The notes under the pieces: model-generated
Seen by the model: only the letters and a program-made list of their open reading frames with translations
What the model was told of the DNA's origin: nothing
The model's database searches: none
Translations under genes and position numbers: made by a program
Shown: in pieces, positions 17,925-27,513 of the stretch
Numbering within the stretch: the first letter of the stretch is position 1
Layout: every line of letters starts with the position of its first letter
DNA from: Nocardia cyriacigeorgica
Lineage (GTDB): Bacteria; Actinomycetota; Actinomycetes; Mycobacteriales; Mycobacteriaceae
Length of the DNA stretch: 64,000 nt
Reading direction: 5' to 3'
Assembly (NCBI RefSeq): GCF_005863245.1
Contig: NZ_VBUT01000001.1
Location: 620,001 to 684,000 of the forward strand

Positions 17925-19007
17925 ATGACCACTGTCCATCCGGCACCGACCGAAACCGCCACCGAAGAGTTCGCCGCCAGGATGGTCGGCGTACTCAACG
18001 ACGCGTGCACCGCGATGATGACCAGCATCGGCCATCAGACCGGACTGTTCGACACCATGTCCACCCTGCCCGGCCCGGTGACCTGCGCCGAGCTCGCCAC
18101 CACCGCGGGCCTCAACGAACGGTATGTGCGGGAATGGCTGGGTGCGATGACCGTCTCCGGCATCGTCGAATTCGACGCCGCCGCACAGACTTACCTGCTC
18201 CCGGCCGCACACGCCGCCGTGCTGACCCGCGCCGCGGGCCCGGACAATCTGGCCCGCTTCATGCAGGTCGTGTCGATGCTCGGCGAGGTGGAACCCGCTA
18301 TCACCGAATGCTTCCGGGCCGGCGGCGGCCTGTCCTACGACAACTATCCGCGCTTCCACCAGTTCATGGCCGAATTCAGTGCGGGCACACTCGATGCCGC
18401 CCTGATCGACAGCATCCTGCCGATGGCGCCCGGATTGACCGAGCGGTTGCGTGAGGGCATCGACCTCGCCGATATCGGCTGCGGCCGCGGACACGCGATC
18501 AACCTTATGGCGCAAGCATTTCCGGCGAGCCGCTTCATCGGCTACGACTTCTCGGTCGAAGCGATCGAAGCCGCACGCGCCGAGGCCGCACAGCTCGGCC
18601 TGACCAACGCGACCTTCGAAGTGCTCGACGTGACCGACCTCGACGCCACCGACGCCTTCGACGCGATCACCGTCTTCGACGCCATCCACGACCAGGCCCA
18701 CCCCGCCACCGTGCTCGCGAACATCGCCCGCGCCCTGCGCGCCGACGGCATCTTCCTCATGGTCGACATCCAGGCCTCCAGCCGCCTCGAAGACAACGCC
18801 GACCTCCCCTTCGGCCCCTTCCTCTACACCGTCTCGACCATGCACTGCATGACCGTCTCCCTCGGCCTCGACGGCGACGGCCTCGGCACCGTCTGGGGCG
18901 AACAGAAAGCCCTGTCGATGCTCGCCGACGCCGGCTTCACCGACGTGCAGATCCACCATGAGGAGGCGGATCCGCTGAACAGTTATTACGTGGCCAGGAA
19001 GGGGTGA
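17925..19007 (+). CDS. SAM-dependent methyltransferase with winged-helix N-terminus (Rv2258c-like)
   Basis: 360 residues. The N-terminal ~100 residues look like a winged-helix dimerisation domain ([33 protein letters not shown]). The class I methyltransferase domain follows, with the SAM motif [32 protein letters not shown] and the acidic [16 protein letters not shown]. The layout matches the actinobacterial Rv2258c family, which has been annotated as regulatory because of the winged helix but is an enzyme by fold. The start is preceded by AGGAGCG. The acceptor substrate is unknown. Confidence 0.85.
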   Translation: MTTVHPAPTETATEEFAARMVGVLNDACTAMMTSIGHQTGLFDTMSTLPGPVTCAELATTAGLNERYVREWLGAMTVSGIVEFDAAAQTYLLPAAHAAVLTRAAGPDNLARFMQVVSMLGEVEPAITECFRAGGGLSYDNYPRFHQFMAEFSAGTLDAALIDSILPMAPGLTERLREGIDLADIGCGRGHAINLMAQAFPASRFIGYDFSVEAIEAARAEAAQLGLTNATFEVLDVTDLDATDAFDAITVFDAIHDQAHPATVLANIARALRADGIFLMVDIQASSRLEDNADLPFGPFLYTVSTMHCMTVSLGLDGDGLGTVWGEQKALSMLADAGFTDVQIHHEEADPLNSYYVARKG

Positions 19008-19034
19008 GCCGGGCGCGGGCGGACCACCTGATGG

Positions 19035-19382
19035 CTAGCCGCGCGCCAGTCGCTGGTTCAGCAGCTGGTTCAGCGAGACGTTTTGTTCAGCGGCTTCTCG
19101 CGACAGCCGAGCGTGGAGTTCGGACGACGTGCGCACCAGAAACCTTCCGCTGTAGCTCCTCTCGGAGAGCGGTTGCGGGACGGTCTCACCGTTGACGGCC
19201 ATGTCCTTGATCGTGTCGGCTACCAGCTCTCGCAGGCCCTCGAGTGCGGCCTCCTGAGTTGGAGCCAGCCACGAGAGGGACGGAAACTCGGTGCACAGCG
19301 CCACGAACTCATCGTCCTCTGGCGACCAGAGGACTCGATAGGCGTAGTGCGCGGCGTCTGGCAGGTTGTGGAGATCGGACAT
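19035..19382 (-). CDS. HicB-family antitoxin-like protein without an obvious HicA
   Basis: 115 residues from ATG 19380-19382, with GGAGGAGG about 10 nt upstream. The N-terminal half has the HicB partial RNase-H-like fold (YAYRVLWSPEDDEFVALC, TEFPSLSWLAPTQEAALEGL). The C-terminus is a ribbon-helix-helix-type DNA-binding segment (SGRFLVRTSSELHARLSREA, then AAEQNVSLNQLLNQRLA). HicB normally neutralises and represses HicA, but no HicA-type double-stranded-RNA-binding toxin is seen next to it. Only a 32-codon frame precedes it. It may have become a stand-alone regulator. Confidence 0.82.
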   Translation of the reverse strand: MSDLHNLPDAAHYAYRVLWSPEDDEFVALCTEFPSLSWLAPTQEAALEGLRELVADTIKDMAVNGETVPQPLSERSYSGRFLVRTSSELHARLSREAAEQNVSLNQLLNQRLARG

Positions 19383-19383
19383 G

Positions 19384-19482
19384 TCAGGCACCCTCCTCCG
19401 GTTCCACTTGATGAAGCTTGTCGATCGCGGCCAGCAGCTTCTCTACTTCGCCACACGCAAATAGTATCGCGGGCGATATCAT
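19384..19482 (-). CDS. 32-residue ORF directly upstream of hicB
   Basis: ATG 19480-19482 opens a frame of 32 codons that stops 1 nt before the hicB start. Its second half (GEVEKLLAAIDKLHQVEPEE) is a plausible amphipathic helix, and its last codons contain the GGAGGAGG that serves hicB. It may be a coupled leader peptide, a tiny partner, or the remains of a toxin gene. No ribosome site is evident for it. Confidence 0.4.
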   Translation of the reverse strand: MISPAILFACGEVEKLLAAIDKLHQVEPEEGA

Positions 19483-19539
19483 ACTCGGGAAGAGGAGCGT
19501 CTTCGGTCGCTGAGTCTGCCGGTTGGCTCGAGCGAGATC

Positions 19540-21165
19540 CTATAGACGGCCTCCGGGCGACGTCGTCTTCTCGCGCGGCAACCGGACGGTGAAGGTGGTT
19601 CCCTTGCCGACCGTGCTGTGGACGTCCACGCTCCCGCCGTGCGCGGCGACCAGGGCCTGCACGATCGACAGGCCGAGTCCGGTCCCGCCGCTGTCGCGGC
19701 TGCGCGAGGTGTCGGTGCGGTAGAAGCGTTCGAAGATCCGGGCGGCCTCCTCGGCGGGTAGGCCGGGGCCGGTGTCGGTTACTTCGAGCAGCACCTCGTC
19801 GTCGCCCGGTGTCAGTGCGACGGTGATGGCCGCGTCCGGCGGGGTGTGGACCAGGGCATTGTTCAGCAGATTGGCCAGCACCTGGCGAAGCCGGGCGGCG
19901 TCGCCGGAGATCTCGTAGGTCCCGGTTCCCGGCCGGGCGTCGAGATCGATGGGGCGGGGCGGCAGGTCGGGGTGGCGGGCGGCGGCCGCGGCGCGTGCGC
20001 TGTGCACGGCGTCGCTGGCCAGGGCCAGCAGATCGACCGGTTCGCGTTCGAGTGGGCGCTGGGCGTCGAGGCGGGCCAGCATCAGCAGGTCGCCCACCAG
20101 CACGCTCATCCGGTTGGCTTCGCTTTCGATCCGCTCCATGAACAGGGCCGCGTCGGTGGCCGCGCCCTGGCGGTAGAGCTCGGCGAAACCGCGGATGGTG
20201 GTGAGCGGGGTGCGCAGTTCGTGGCTGGCGTCGGCGACGAATTGACGCATCTTGGCCTCGGATCGGCGCGCCGCCTCCTCGGAGGCCTCGGTCGCGGCGA
20301 AACCTGATTGGATCTGGGTGAGCATGGCATTGAGGGAGGAAGCGAGGCTGTCGACCTCGGTGTTGGTGCCGCGCACCGGAACTCGCCGATGCAGATCACC
20401 CGCGGCGATCTCGGCGGCGATCTCCTCGACCTCGACCAGCCGCCGCAGACTCCGCCGGACCACGAAGTACCCGGCCACCGCCAGCGCTGCCAGCACCGCC
20501 GCGCCGATCACCAGTTCCAGCACGATGAGCCGGTCGATGATCGCCTCGGTTTCATCCATCCGCAATGCGACCAGGCTGCTTCCGCCCGACCGCTCGGTAT
20601 AGAGCACCCGCCAGTTGGACTCATCTCCGCCGGTCGAGCCCGTGGTGAACGGGCTGGTTCCAGGATCGGCGGACACCGCGGGTGCGCCGCCACCGCCGTC
20701 GTTGAGTTGCAGGACGCGACCGGACGAATCCTCCACGCGCGCAAAGAACAACACCGGCGGGCGTTCGAAACCCGGCCGGCCAGGGGGTCGTTGCAGGATC
20801 GGCCTGGCAGGATCGGCCCACGTGTGGGCGGCCTCGTAGAGCTGGCGGTCCAGCCGGTCGACAAGTACGCCACGCAGCGACGACGTCACCGCGACGCCGG
20901 AGGCGAGCAACCCGGCCGCCGCGAGCGTGACCAGCGCCAGCACCAGCGTGACTCGCAGCGGAATCGCGGCGATCTTTCCCGCGATTGTGCGCTGGACGCG
21001 CCGCAGCAGACCTGCCTCCGGCGTCACCTCGTCCTGTTCGGTGTTCGCGGAGATTCCCCCATCGGCCACCGCGGCGAAGGGCCGGCGGCTGTCCGGTGCG
21101 GAGTCGGTTTCGGCCGCTGCCGCCGAGCCTGGCACCGCGGCCTGCTCCGGCGACTCACCGTCCAC
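19540..21165 (-). CDS. phoR: Sensor histidine kinase PhoR
   Basis: 541 residues, GTG start. Layout: an acidic cytoplasmic N-terminus of ~65 residues (longer than in M. tuberculosis PhoR), TM1 about 71-93, an extracytoplasmic sensor of ~120 residues rich in Gly/Pro, TM2 about 213-236, HAMP about 237-290, a dimerisation/phosphoacceptor domain with His315 in FVADASHELRTPLTTIRGF, then the ATPase domain with NLLNNALVH, VTDTGPGL and GGTGLGLSIVQ. The region FAELYRQGAA following the His box is as in mycobacterial PhoR. It sits 48 nt downstream of phoP and signals to it. In mycobacteria the pair responds to acid and other envelope stress. Confidence 0.85.
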   Translation of the reverse strand: MDGESPEQAAVPGSAAAAETDSAPDSRRPFAAVADGGISANTEQDEVTPEAGLLRRVQRTIAGKIAAIPLRVTLVLALVTLAAAGLLASGVAVTSSLRGVLVDRLDRQLYEAAHTWADPARPILQRPPGRPGFERPPVLFFARVEDSSGRVLQLNDGGGGAPAVSADPGTSPFTTGSTGGDESNWRVLYTERSGGSSLVALRMDETEAIIDRLIVLELVIGAAVLAALAVAGYFVVRRSLRRLVEVEEIAAEIAAGDLHRRVPVRGTNTEVDSLASSLNAMLTQIQSGFAATEASEEAARRSEAKMRQFVADASHELRTPLTTIRGFAELYRQGAATDAALFMERIESEANRMSVLVGDLLMLARLDAQRPLEREPVDLLALASDAVHSARAAAAARHPDLPPRPIDLDARPGTGTYEISGDAARLRQVLANLLNNALVHTPPDAAITVALTPGDDEVLLEVTDTGPGLPAEEAARIFERFYRTDTSRSRDSGGTGLGLSIVQALVAAHGGSVDVHSTVGKGTTFTVRLPREKTTSPGGRL

Positions 21166-21213
21166 AGCGACAGCTCGTTTCAGATGATCGCCGGCCGCGG
21201 TTCGCGAACACCG

Positions 21214-21936
21214 TCATCCGCGCCCACTCTCCGGCTCCCGCAGCACATATCCCACCCCGCGCAACGTATGAATCAGCCGCGGCTCCCCGGTGTCGACCTT
21301 CTTGCGCAGATACGACACATACGTCTCCACCACTCCGACCTCACCACCGAAGTCGTAGCGCCACACGTGATCCAGGATGCGCGGCTTACTCAGCACGGTG
21401 CCCGCGTTGACCATGAAGTACCGCAGCAGCGTGAATTCGGTGGGCGACAACGACACCGGTTCGCCGGCCTTCCACACTTCGTGGGTGTCGTCGTCGAGTT
21501 CGATATCGGCGAACCGCAGCCGTGCGCGTTCCGGCGGCGGTTTCACCTGACCGGCGCGGCGCAGGATCACCCGCAGCCGCGCCACCACCTCTTCGAGGCT
21601 GAACGGTTTGGTGACGTAGTCGTCGGCGCCGAGGGTCAGGCCGGTCACCTTGTCGTGCACGTCGTCGCGGGCGGTGAGGAACAGTACCGGTGCGTCGAAT
21701 CCGTCGGCGCGCAGCCGCCGCAGCAGGCCGAATCCGTCCATGCCCGGCATCATCACGTCGACGATGAGCGCCTGCGGCCGGAACGTCCGGGCCAGATCCA
21801 GCGCTTGGGCGCCGTCGGCGGCGGTGGCCACCTCGAAGCCCTGAAAGCGCAGGCTGACGTCGAGCAGTTCGACGATCATCGGCTCGTCGTCGACCACCAG
21901 CACCCTGGCCTCGGGCGTGTGCTGCGTACCGGTCAT
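21214..21936 (-). CDS. phoP: Response regulator PhoP
   Basis: 240 residues, OmpR/PhoB type. The receiver domain (residues 10-125) has the acidic pocket VVDDE, the phosphoacceptor Asp60 in VDVMMPGMDGFG, and the conserved Lys in YVTKPFSLEEVV. The winged-helix domain ends with LSPTEFTLLRYFMVNAGTVL, then DHVWRYDFGGEVGVVETYVS and HTLRGVGYVLREP. It closely resembles mycobacterial PhoP throughout. In mycobacteria PhoP controls complex-lipid synthesis and ESX-1 related genes. A PhoP-type direct repeat lies just upstream, suggesting autoregulation. Confidence 0.9.
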   Translation of the reverse strand: MTGTQHTPEARVLVVDDEPMIVELLDVSLRFQGFEVATAADGAQALDLARTFRPQALIVDVMMPGMDGFGLLRRLRADGFDAPVLFLTARDDVHDKVTGLTLGADDYVTKPFSLEEVVARLRVILRRAGQVKPPPERARLRFADIELDDDTHEVWKAGEPVSLSPTEFTLLRYFMVNAGTVLSKPRILDHVWRYDFGGEVGVVETYVSYLRKKVDTGEPRLIHTLRGVGYVLREPESGRG

Positions 21937-21979
21937 GCCACCATGCTCGCCGCTGCCGCTGGGACGCGGCTGCGGACTC

Positions 21980-21997
21980 GCTGTGTGGTTGCTGTGA
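21980..21997 (-). promoter_or_regulatory. Putative PhoP operator (direct repeat)
   Basis: Read on the minus strand, this is TCACAGC-AACC-ACACAGC: two direct heptamers separated by 4 bp. It matches the mycobacterial PhoP box (TCACAGC N4 TCACAGC) at 13 of 14 specified positions. It lies 43 bp upstream of the phoP start, in the 67-bp gap between otsA and phoP. Confidence 0.75.
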
Positions 21998-22003
21998 ACG
22001 CGG

Positions 22004-23650
<1,647 letters not shown>

Positions 23651-23801
23651 TCACGCATCCTTGTCTGAGGGCGGCGTGCGACTGCCCGTCATGAGTCGGC
23701 TGTCGCCTTCGGGCCGTCGCTCACGCCGCGCTGCGCTTCGCTGTTCCCGGTTTCAGTTGTCGGAAGGATCGCCGGACGGGCCGCCGATCCGGTGCGGCGA
23801 C

Positions 23802-23972
23802 TTATTCGCCGCGTGCGCCGGGGCCGATGCCGAGCATCGACAGCAGCATCCGGCATTCGTCCGCGTCGGCCGCGTAGGCCGCCACGACGCGCTGGGCCTG
23901 ACGAGCGGTTTCGTCGGCCAGCGGCTCGAGATCCTCGTCGGCGATTCCGTTCGCGCTGCTCTTCGTGGCCAT
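23802..23972 (-). CDS. Small conserved actinobacterial protein upstream of otsA
   Basis: 56 residues from ATG 23970-23972, preceded by GGGAGGAC. Hydrophilic start, then a helical region (LADETARQAQRVVAAYAADA) and a C-terminal segment with one Cys (DECRMLLSMLGIGPGARGE). No named domain is recognised. Its position next to otsA matches a small gene (Rv3489) beside otsA (Rv3490) in M. tuberculosis, which supports it being real. Function unknown. Confidence 0.7.
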   Translation of the reverse strand: MATKSSANGIADEDLEPLADETARQAQRVVAAYAADADECRMLLSMLGIGPGARGE

Positions 23973-24133
23973 CTTCAGTCCTCCCGGCAAAATTGCGCTC
24001 GTACGTGCGAGTAGTCAATGGTATCTGGCGCGCGGCCCGGACATACCCGGTGCTGGAGCCCACCCGGTGTACCGGCCTTCGCGGTACCGATACCGTGGGC
24101 AGCGCAGTACCAACCTTACGAAAGGGTATGCGG

Positions 24134-24967
24134 ATGCCACTGGCCACGGTGAACGGAATTTCACTCAACTACCAGGTCAAGGGCGACCGAGCCAAGGGCA
24201 CCGACGTCAAGGGCGGCGGCCCGCTGGTCGTGATGATCATGGGCACCGGTAGCCCCGGCCGGGTCTGGGAGCTGCATCAGGTGCCTGCCCTGGTGGCCGC
24301 GGGCTATCGGGTGTGCACCTTCGACAACCGCGGTATCGCGCCTTCCTACGAAGCCGCCGACGGGATGACCATCGACCAGCTGGTCGCCGACACCGCGGGC
24401 CTGATCGAACTGCTCGACGAGGGCCCGGCGCTGGTCGTCGGCACCTCGATGGGCGCGCGGGTCGCGCAGGAACTGGCGCTGGCCCGTCCCGAACTGGTGC
24501 GTAAGGCGGTGTTCCTGGCCGGGCACGGACGCCTCGACCAGTTCCAGAAGACGCTCTCGCTCGGCGAACACGAACTGGACGCGAGCGCCATCTCGCTGCC
24601 GCCGAAATACGAGGCCGCGGTCACCGCGGTGATGAATCTGTCGCCTGCCACGATGGCCGACCCCAATGCGGCCCGCGACTGGCTGGACCTGTTCGAGTTC
24701 ACCGGCGGACCGGTCACCCCCGGCATCCGCGCCCAGCGGCGCATGGACCACGATTTCGACCGGGTGCAGGCCTACCGGGCGATCACGGTGCCGTGCCTGG
24801 CGGTCGGTTTCGCCGACGACCGGATGATCCCGCCGTACCTGTCGCGCGAAGTCGCCGACGCCATTCCGGGAGCCCGCTACCAGGAGATTCCCGACGCCGG
24901 GCACTACGGCTACCTGGAGCGGCCGGAAGCGGTGAACAAGATCCTGCTCGATTTCTTCGCCGCCTGA
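24134..24967 (+). CDS. Alpha/beta-fold hydrolase
   Basis: 277 residues from ATG 24134, 7 nt after AAAGGG; the ATG at 24128 is too close to that site. Canonical alpha/beta hydrolase: oxyanion region LVVMIMGTGSPGRVWEL, FDNRGIAPSYEA, the nucleophile elbow VVGTSMGARVAQELAL, the Asp in GFADDRMIPP, and the His in IPDAGHYGYLERPEAV. The cap domain gives no clear substrate. An internal insertion, VKGDRAKGTDVKGGGP, lengthens the first loop. It may work with the orphan MbtH gene downstream on the same strand (152 bp), but that link is weak. Confidence 0.85.
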   Translation: MPLATVNGISLNYQVKGDRAKGTDVKGGGPLVVMIMGTGSPGRVWELHQVPALVAAGYRVCTFDNRGIAPSYEAADGMTIDQLVADTAGLIELLDEGPALVVGTSMGARVAQELALARPELVRKAVFLAGHGRLDQFQKTLSLGEHELDASAISLPPKYEAAVTAVMNLSPATMADPNAARDWLDLFEFTGGPVTPGIRAQRRMDHDFDRVQAYRAITVPCLAVGFADDRMIPPYLSREVADAIPGARYQEIPDAGHYGYLERPEAVNKILLDFFAA

Positions 24968-25119
24968 GCAGGTGCGGCGAGGTAACCGCCCAGCCGTAAC
25001 GTATCCCTTGCTAGGGTCGACACAACGCTCGGGGTTTCCGATGCCCGCGGTTCGCGTAACCCGGCGCCGGTCGACCCAGCAGCGATCCCGTACACAGCGC
25101 CAGTATCCAGTGAGGTGAA

Positions 25120-25362
25120 ATGAGCACCAATCCCTTCGACGACGAAGACGGCCGCTTCTTCGTTCTGGTCAACGACGAGGAACAGCACTCCCTGTGGCCG
25201 GCCTTCGCGGAGGTCCCGGCCGGATGGCGAGTGGTGTTCGGCGAGGACAGCCGCGCCGCCTGCGTCGAGTACGTAGAGAAGAACTGGACCGACATGCGTC
25301 CCAAGAGCCTGCGCGACGCCATGGCCGCCGACGACGCGGCCCGCCAGGGCGCCCAGTCCTGA
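25120..25362 (+). CDS. MbtH-family protein (orphan)
   Basis: 80 residues. All landmarks of the family are present: [37 protein letters not shown] and [14 protein letters not shown]. MbtH proteins are chaperone-like partners that activate adenylation domains of nonribosomal peptide synthetases. No synthetase, siderophore or transport gene lies within the window, so this copy must act on a synthetase elsewhere. It is preceded by a ribosome site (GTGAGGTGAA) and followed by the tRNA-Thr gene. Confidence 0.92.
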   Translation: MSTNPFDDEDGRFFVLVNDEEQHSLWPAFAEVPAGWRVVFGEDSRAACVEYVEKNWTDMRPKSLRDAMAADDAARQGAQS

Positions 25363-25474
25363 CCGCGGTCGATACTGCGCCTCGGGACACCGTCGACCGG
25401 ACTGCGTACCGCTTGGCACCGTGAAACCCGGTGTCACGCGGTGCGCACGCCCGGTTATGATTGCTCCGCTTTCC

Positions 25475-25546
25475 GCCTCCTTAGCTCAGTGGTAGAGCAC
25501 CGCTCTTGTAAAGCGAAGGTCGTCAGTTCGATCCTGACAGGGGGCT
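25475..25546 (+). tRNA. tRNA-Thr (anticodon TGT)
   Basis: A 72-nt cloverleaf: the acceptor GCCTCCT pairs with AGGGGGC (one G-T pair), the D-arm is GCTCAGTGGTAGAGC, the anticodon stem-loop is CGCTCTTGTAAAGCG with anticodon TGT, and the T-arm is GTCAGTTCGATCCTGAC. Discriminator T at 25546; no encoded CCA. The next gene ends 2 bp downstream on the other strand. Confidence 0.95.
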
Positions 25547-25548
25547 CT

Positions 25549-25872
25549 TCATCTTCCGCTGCTCTCGGGCCACCGGTGCCCTCGCGGGTAGCGCCGGACC
25601 GGAGTCACCAGATCGGCGAACTCGGTGATCAGCACTCGGTACGGCTCCGCGTGCTCGTAGGTCGGTACGACAACGGCCGAGGCCGCATGGTCGCCGAGGT
25701 GCTGCGCGATCACCATCGCCGCCACCAGGGGCCGCACGTCCAGGGTGATCGTGAAGACCAGCTCGTAGCCGTGCCGGCCCGCAACAGCGTGCAGGATGGC
25801 GACGTCACCGCCGTGCACGCCGCGCCGGACCAATCCGATGGCCCTGTGTTGCCCGTTCGAAGTACGCCCCAT
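25549..25872 (-). CDS. Conserved hypothetical protein of Nocardia type, paired with XRE regulator
   Basis: 107 residues from ATG 25870-25872, with AGGGG upstream. Visible features: a basic start (MGRTSNGQHRAIGLVRRG), a mixed alpha/beta body with an Ala/Val-rich helix (LVAAMVIAQHLGDHAASAVV) and a VVVPTYEHAE motif, and a C-terminus with RYPRGHRWPE. The pattern is reminiscent of the resolvase-like alpha/beta fold but lacks its catalytic serine region. I recall similar small proteins in Nocardia genomes but no known function. It is divergent from the XRE-TPR-like regulator (135 bp) and ends 2 bp from the tRNA-Thr gene. Confidence 0.65.
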   Translation of the reverse strand: MGRTSNGQHRAIGLVRRGVHGGDVAILHAVAGRHGYELVFTITLDVRPLVAAMVIAQHLGDHAASAVVVPTYEHAEPYRVLITEFADLVTPVRRYPRGHRWPESSGR

Positions 25873-26007
25873 AGACCGCCCCTGTCTTCGTTGCCGAGTG
25901 GTTCGCACCCGCCGCCGAGGACCGACGTCGACCCGGCGGCGGGGCTCGCGTCAACTTTGTCCGCGTGACCTGGTGCGAAGTGGCACAACGTGTGTCACCG
26001 TGGAGGT

Positions 26008-27195
26008 ATGGACGACGCCGGGATCGGGGCACGCACCGCCAGGGCTCGTAAACTGGCGCGGCTGACTCAGCCGCAGCTCGCACAGAAAGCGCACGTTTCG
26101 GTCTCGCTTCTACGCAAGGTGGAACAGGGCTCGAGAGCAGCCTCGCCCGCATTCATCGCGTCTGTGGCTCGCGCGCTAGGCGTGAATATCGAGGACCTCA
26201 CCGGTCAGCCCTACCGTCCCGCACGCGACGACAGTGCGGCACACGCGACGATCAGGGAATTGCGCCGCACGATTCTGGCATTCAATGACGAACCGCTCAG
26301 CGAACCAACCACATTGGACGGACTGACTTCGGCACTCGACCGGGTTCGGGAGGGGATGCGGCGTGCTCGGTACAGCGACCTGACCGCCGAACTGCCGGAC
26401 GTGATCCACGGCCTCCATGTACTCGCCGAGGATGAGAATTCGCAGCATCACCTCGAACAGATTCACTCGACGCTTGCGTATGCCTACAGCAAGGCAATGC
26501 TTTTCGCGTACCAGTACGGCTATCTCGATCTCGCCGGGCTGGCCGCAGAACGTTGTCAGTGGGCAGCTGGTCGCAGCGGCGACCCGATATGGCCGATCGC
26601 TGCTGACTACAACCGAGCGCTGATCTTGCTGTACTCCGGCGCTTACCCCAGCGGTCTGCGCATTATCGAGCGGGCCCACGTCGCCAGCGAAGCAATAGCG
26701 ACGACCCCAGATCTGTTGGCCGTGCGCGGCGCGCTGCACCTGCGCGGATCGATCCTCGCCGCCCGCGCCCTCGACGCCGAAACTGCTGAATCGCACCTTA
26801 CGGAAGCACGTGGCATCGCAGCAGCAGTCGCAGGACAGCGATACAGCAATTACGGAACCGGTTTCCGTCCGTCGAACGTCGACATCCACTCCGTCGCCGT
26901 CCCCGTTGAATTATCCGACGGCACAACAGCAGTAGCGCGCGCCGAACAAATCCGTCTGCCGAAATCGGTGGCCCCTTCCCGAGCCGGCCACCACTGGATC
27001 GACGTATCTCGAGCCTGGCTCCTCCATGGCGACAAACAGCGCGCCCTCACCAGCCTCGACCACGCCCGCCGAATCGCCCCCGAACTGACCCGCAACCACC
27101 CGCAGGTCCACGAGACCATCCGAGTCCTCGCCCACACCCGCCGCAGCACCGACGCCCTGGCGAGGTTCGCCAAGTGGGCCGACGTCAAGATCTGA
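26008..27195 (+). CDS. XRE-family regulator with TPR-like C-terminal domain
   Basis: 395 residues from ATG 26008, directly after GTGGAGG. Residues 5-65 are an XRE helix-turn-helix (LTQPQLAQKAHVSVSLLRKV, then ASPAFIASVARALGVNIEDL). The remaining ~330 residues are helical with TPR-like alternation and resemble the C-terminal sensing domain common in Streptomyces and Nocardia stand-alone XRE regulators. No kinase or enzyme motif is seen. Third-position GC is visibly lower between 26400 and 26950 than in the flanking housekeeping genes, which suggests horizontally moved DNA. The likely target is the divergent small gene. Confidence 0.85.
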   Translation: MDDAGIGARTARARKLARLTQPQLAQKAHVSVSLLRKVEQGSRAASPAFIASVARALGVNIEDLTGQPYRPARDDSAAHATIRELRRTILAFNDEPLSEPTTLDGLTSALDRVREGMRRARYSDLTAELPDVIHGLHVLAEDENSQHHLEQIHSTLAYAYSKAMLFAYQYGYLDLAGLAAERCQWAAGRSGDPIWPIAADYNRALILLYSGAYPSGLRIIERAHVASEAIATTPDLLAVRGALHLRGSILAARALDAETAESHLTEARGIAAAVAGQRYSNYGTGFRPSNVDIHSVAVPVELSDGTTAVARAEQIRLPKSVAPSRAGHHWIDVSRAWLLHGDKQRALTSLDHARRIAPELTRNHPQVHETIRVLAHTRRSTDALARFAKWADVKI

Positions 27196-27261
27196 TCCAG
27201 GCCGCTGTCACCGACCGGTTGATTCGGATGCCGTGATGCCGCTGTCTGGACCGCTCACTCG

Positions 27262-27513
27262 TTACTCGCCGAAAACATCAGCAGCCGAGTCGGCAAGCGC
27301 CGCGCGGTCCAGCCACTCACAGAGCTGGTCTATATCGCGGCACGCCGAGATCAATTCGGCCTGTTCCGTAGTGAGGACGACGCCCCGGCTCCGCAGGACC
27401 AGCAGCACGATCGCACCCAATTCTCGCCGCGCCTCCGCGCGCCCTTGCTCGCGCCCCTGTTCACGCAGCATCTGCGCGGTGGCGCCCCGGAAAAACGACA
27501 GTTCGATCGCCAT
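27262..27513 (-). CDS. Duplicated C-terminal fragment of the adjacent Rpn-type nuclease
   Basis: 83 residues. It begins MAIELSFFRGATAQML and aligns over its whole length with residues 214-311 of the upstream gene, ending DQLCEWLDRAALADSAADVF where that gene reads AQLCEWLERAAVADSAEDVF. It lacks the nuclease domain. Its ATG overlaps the upstream stop as TAATG, so it is translationally coupled. It may be a free regulatory or oligomerisation subunit, or the remains of a second full-length copy. Confidence 0.7.
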   Translation of the reverse strand: MAIELSFFRGATAQMLREQGREQGRAEARRELGAIVLLVLRSRGVVLTTEQAELISACRDIDQLCEWLDRAALADSAADVFGE

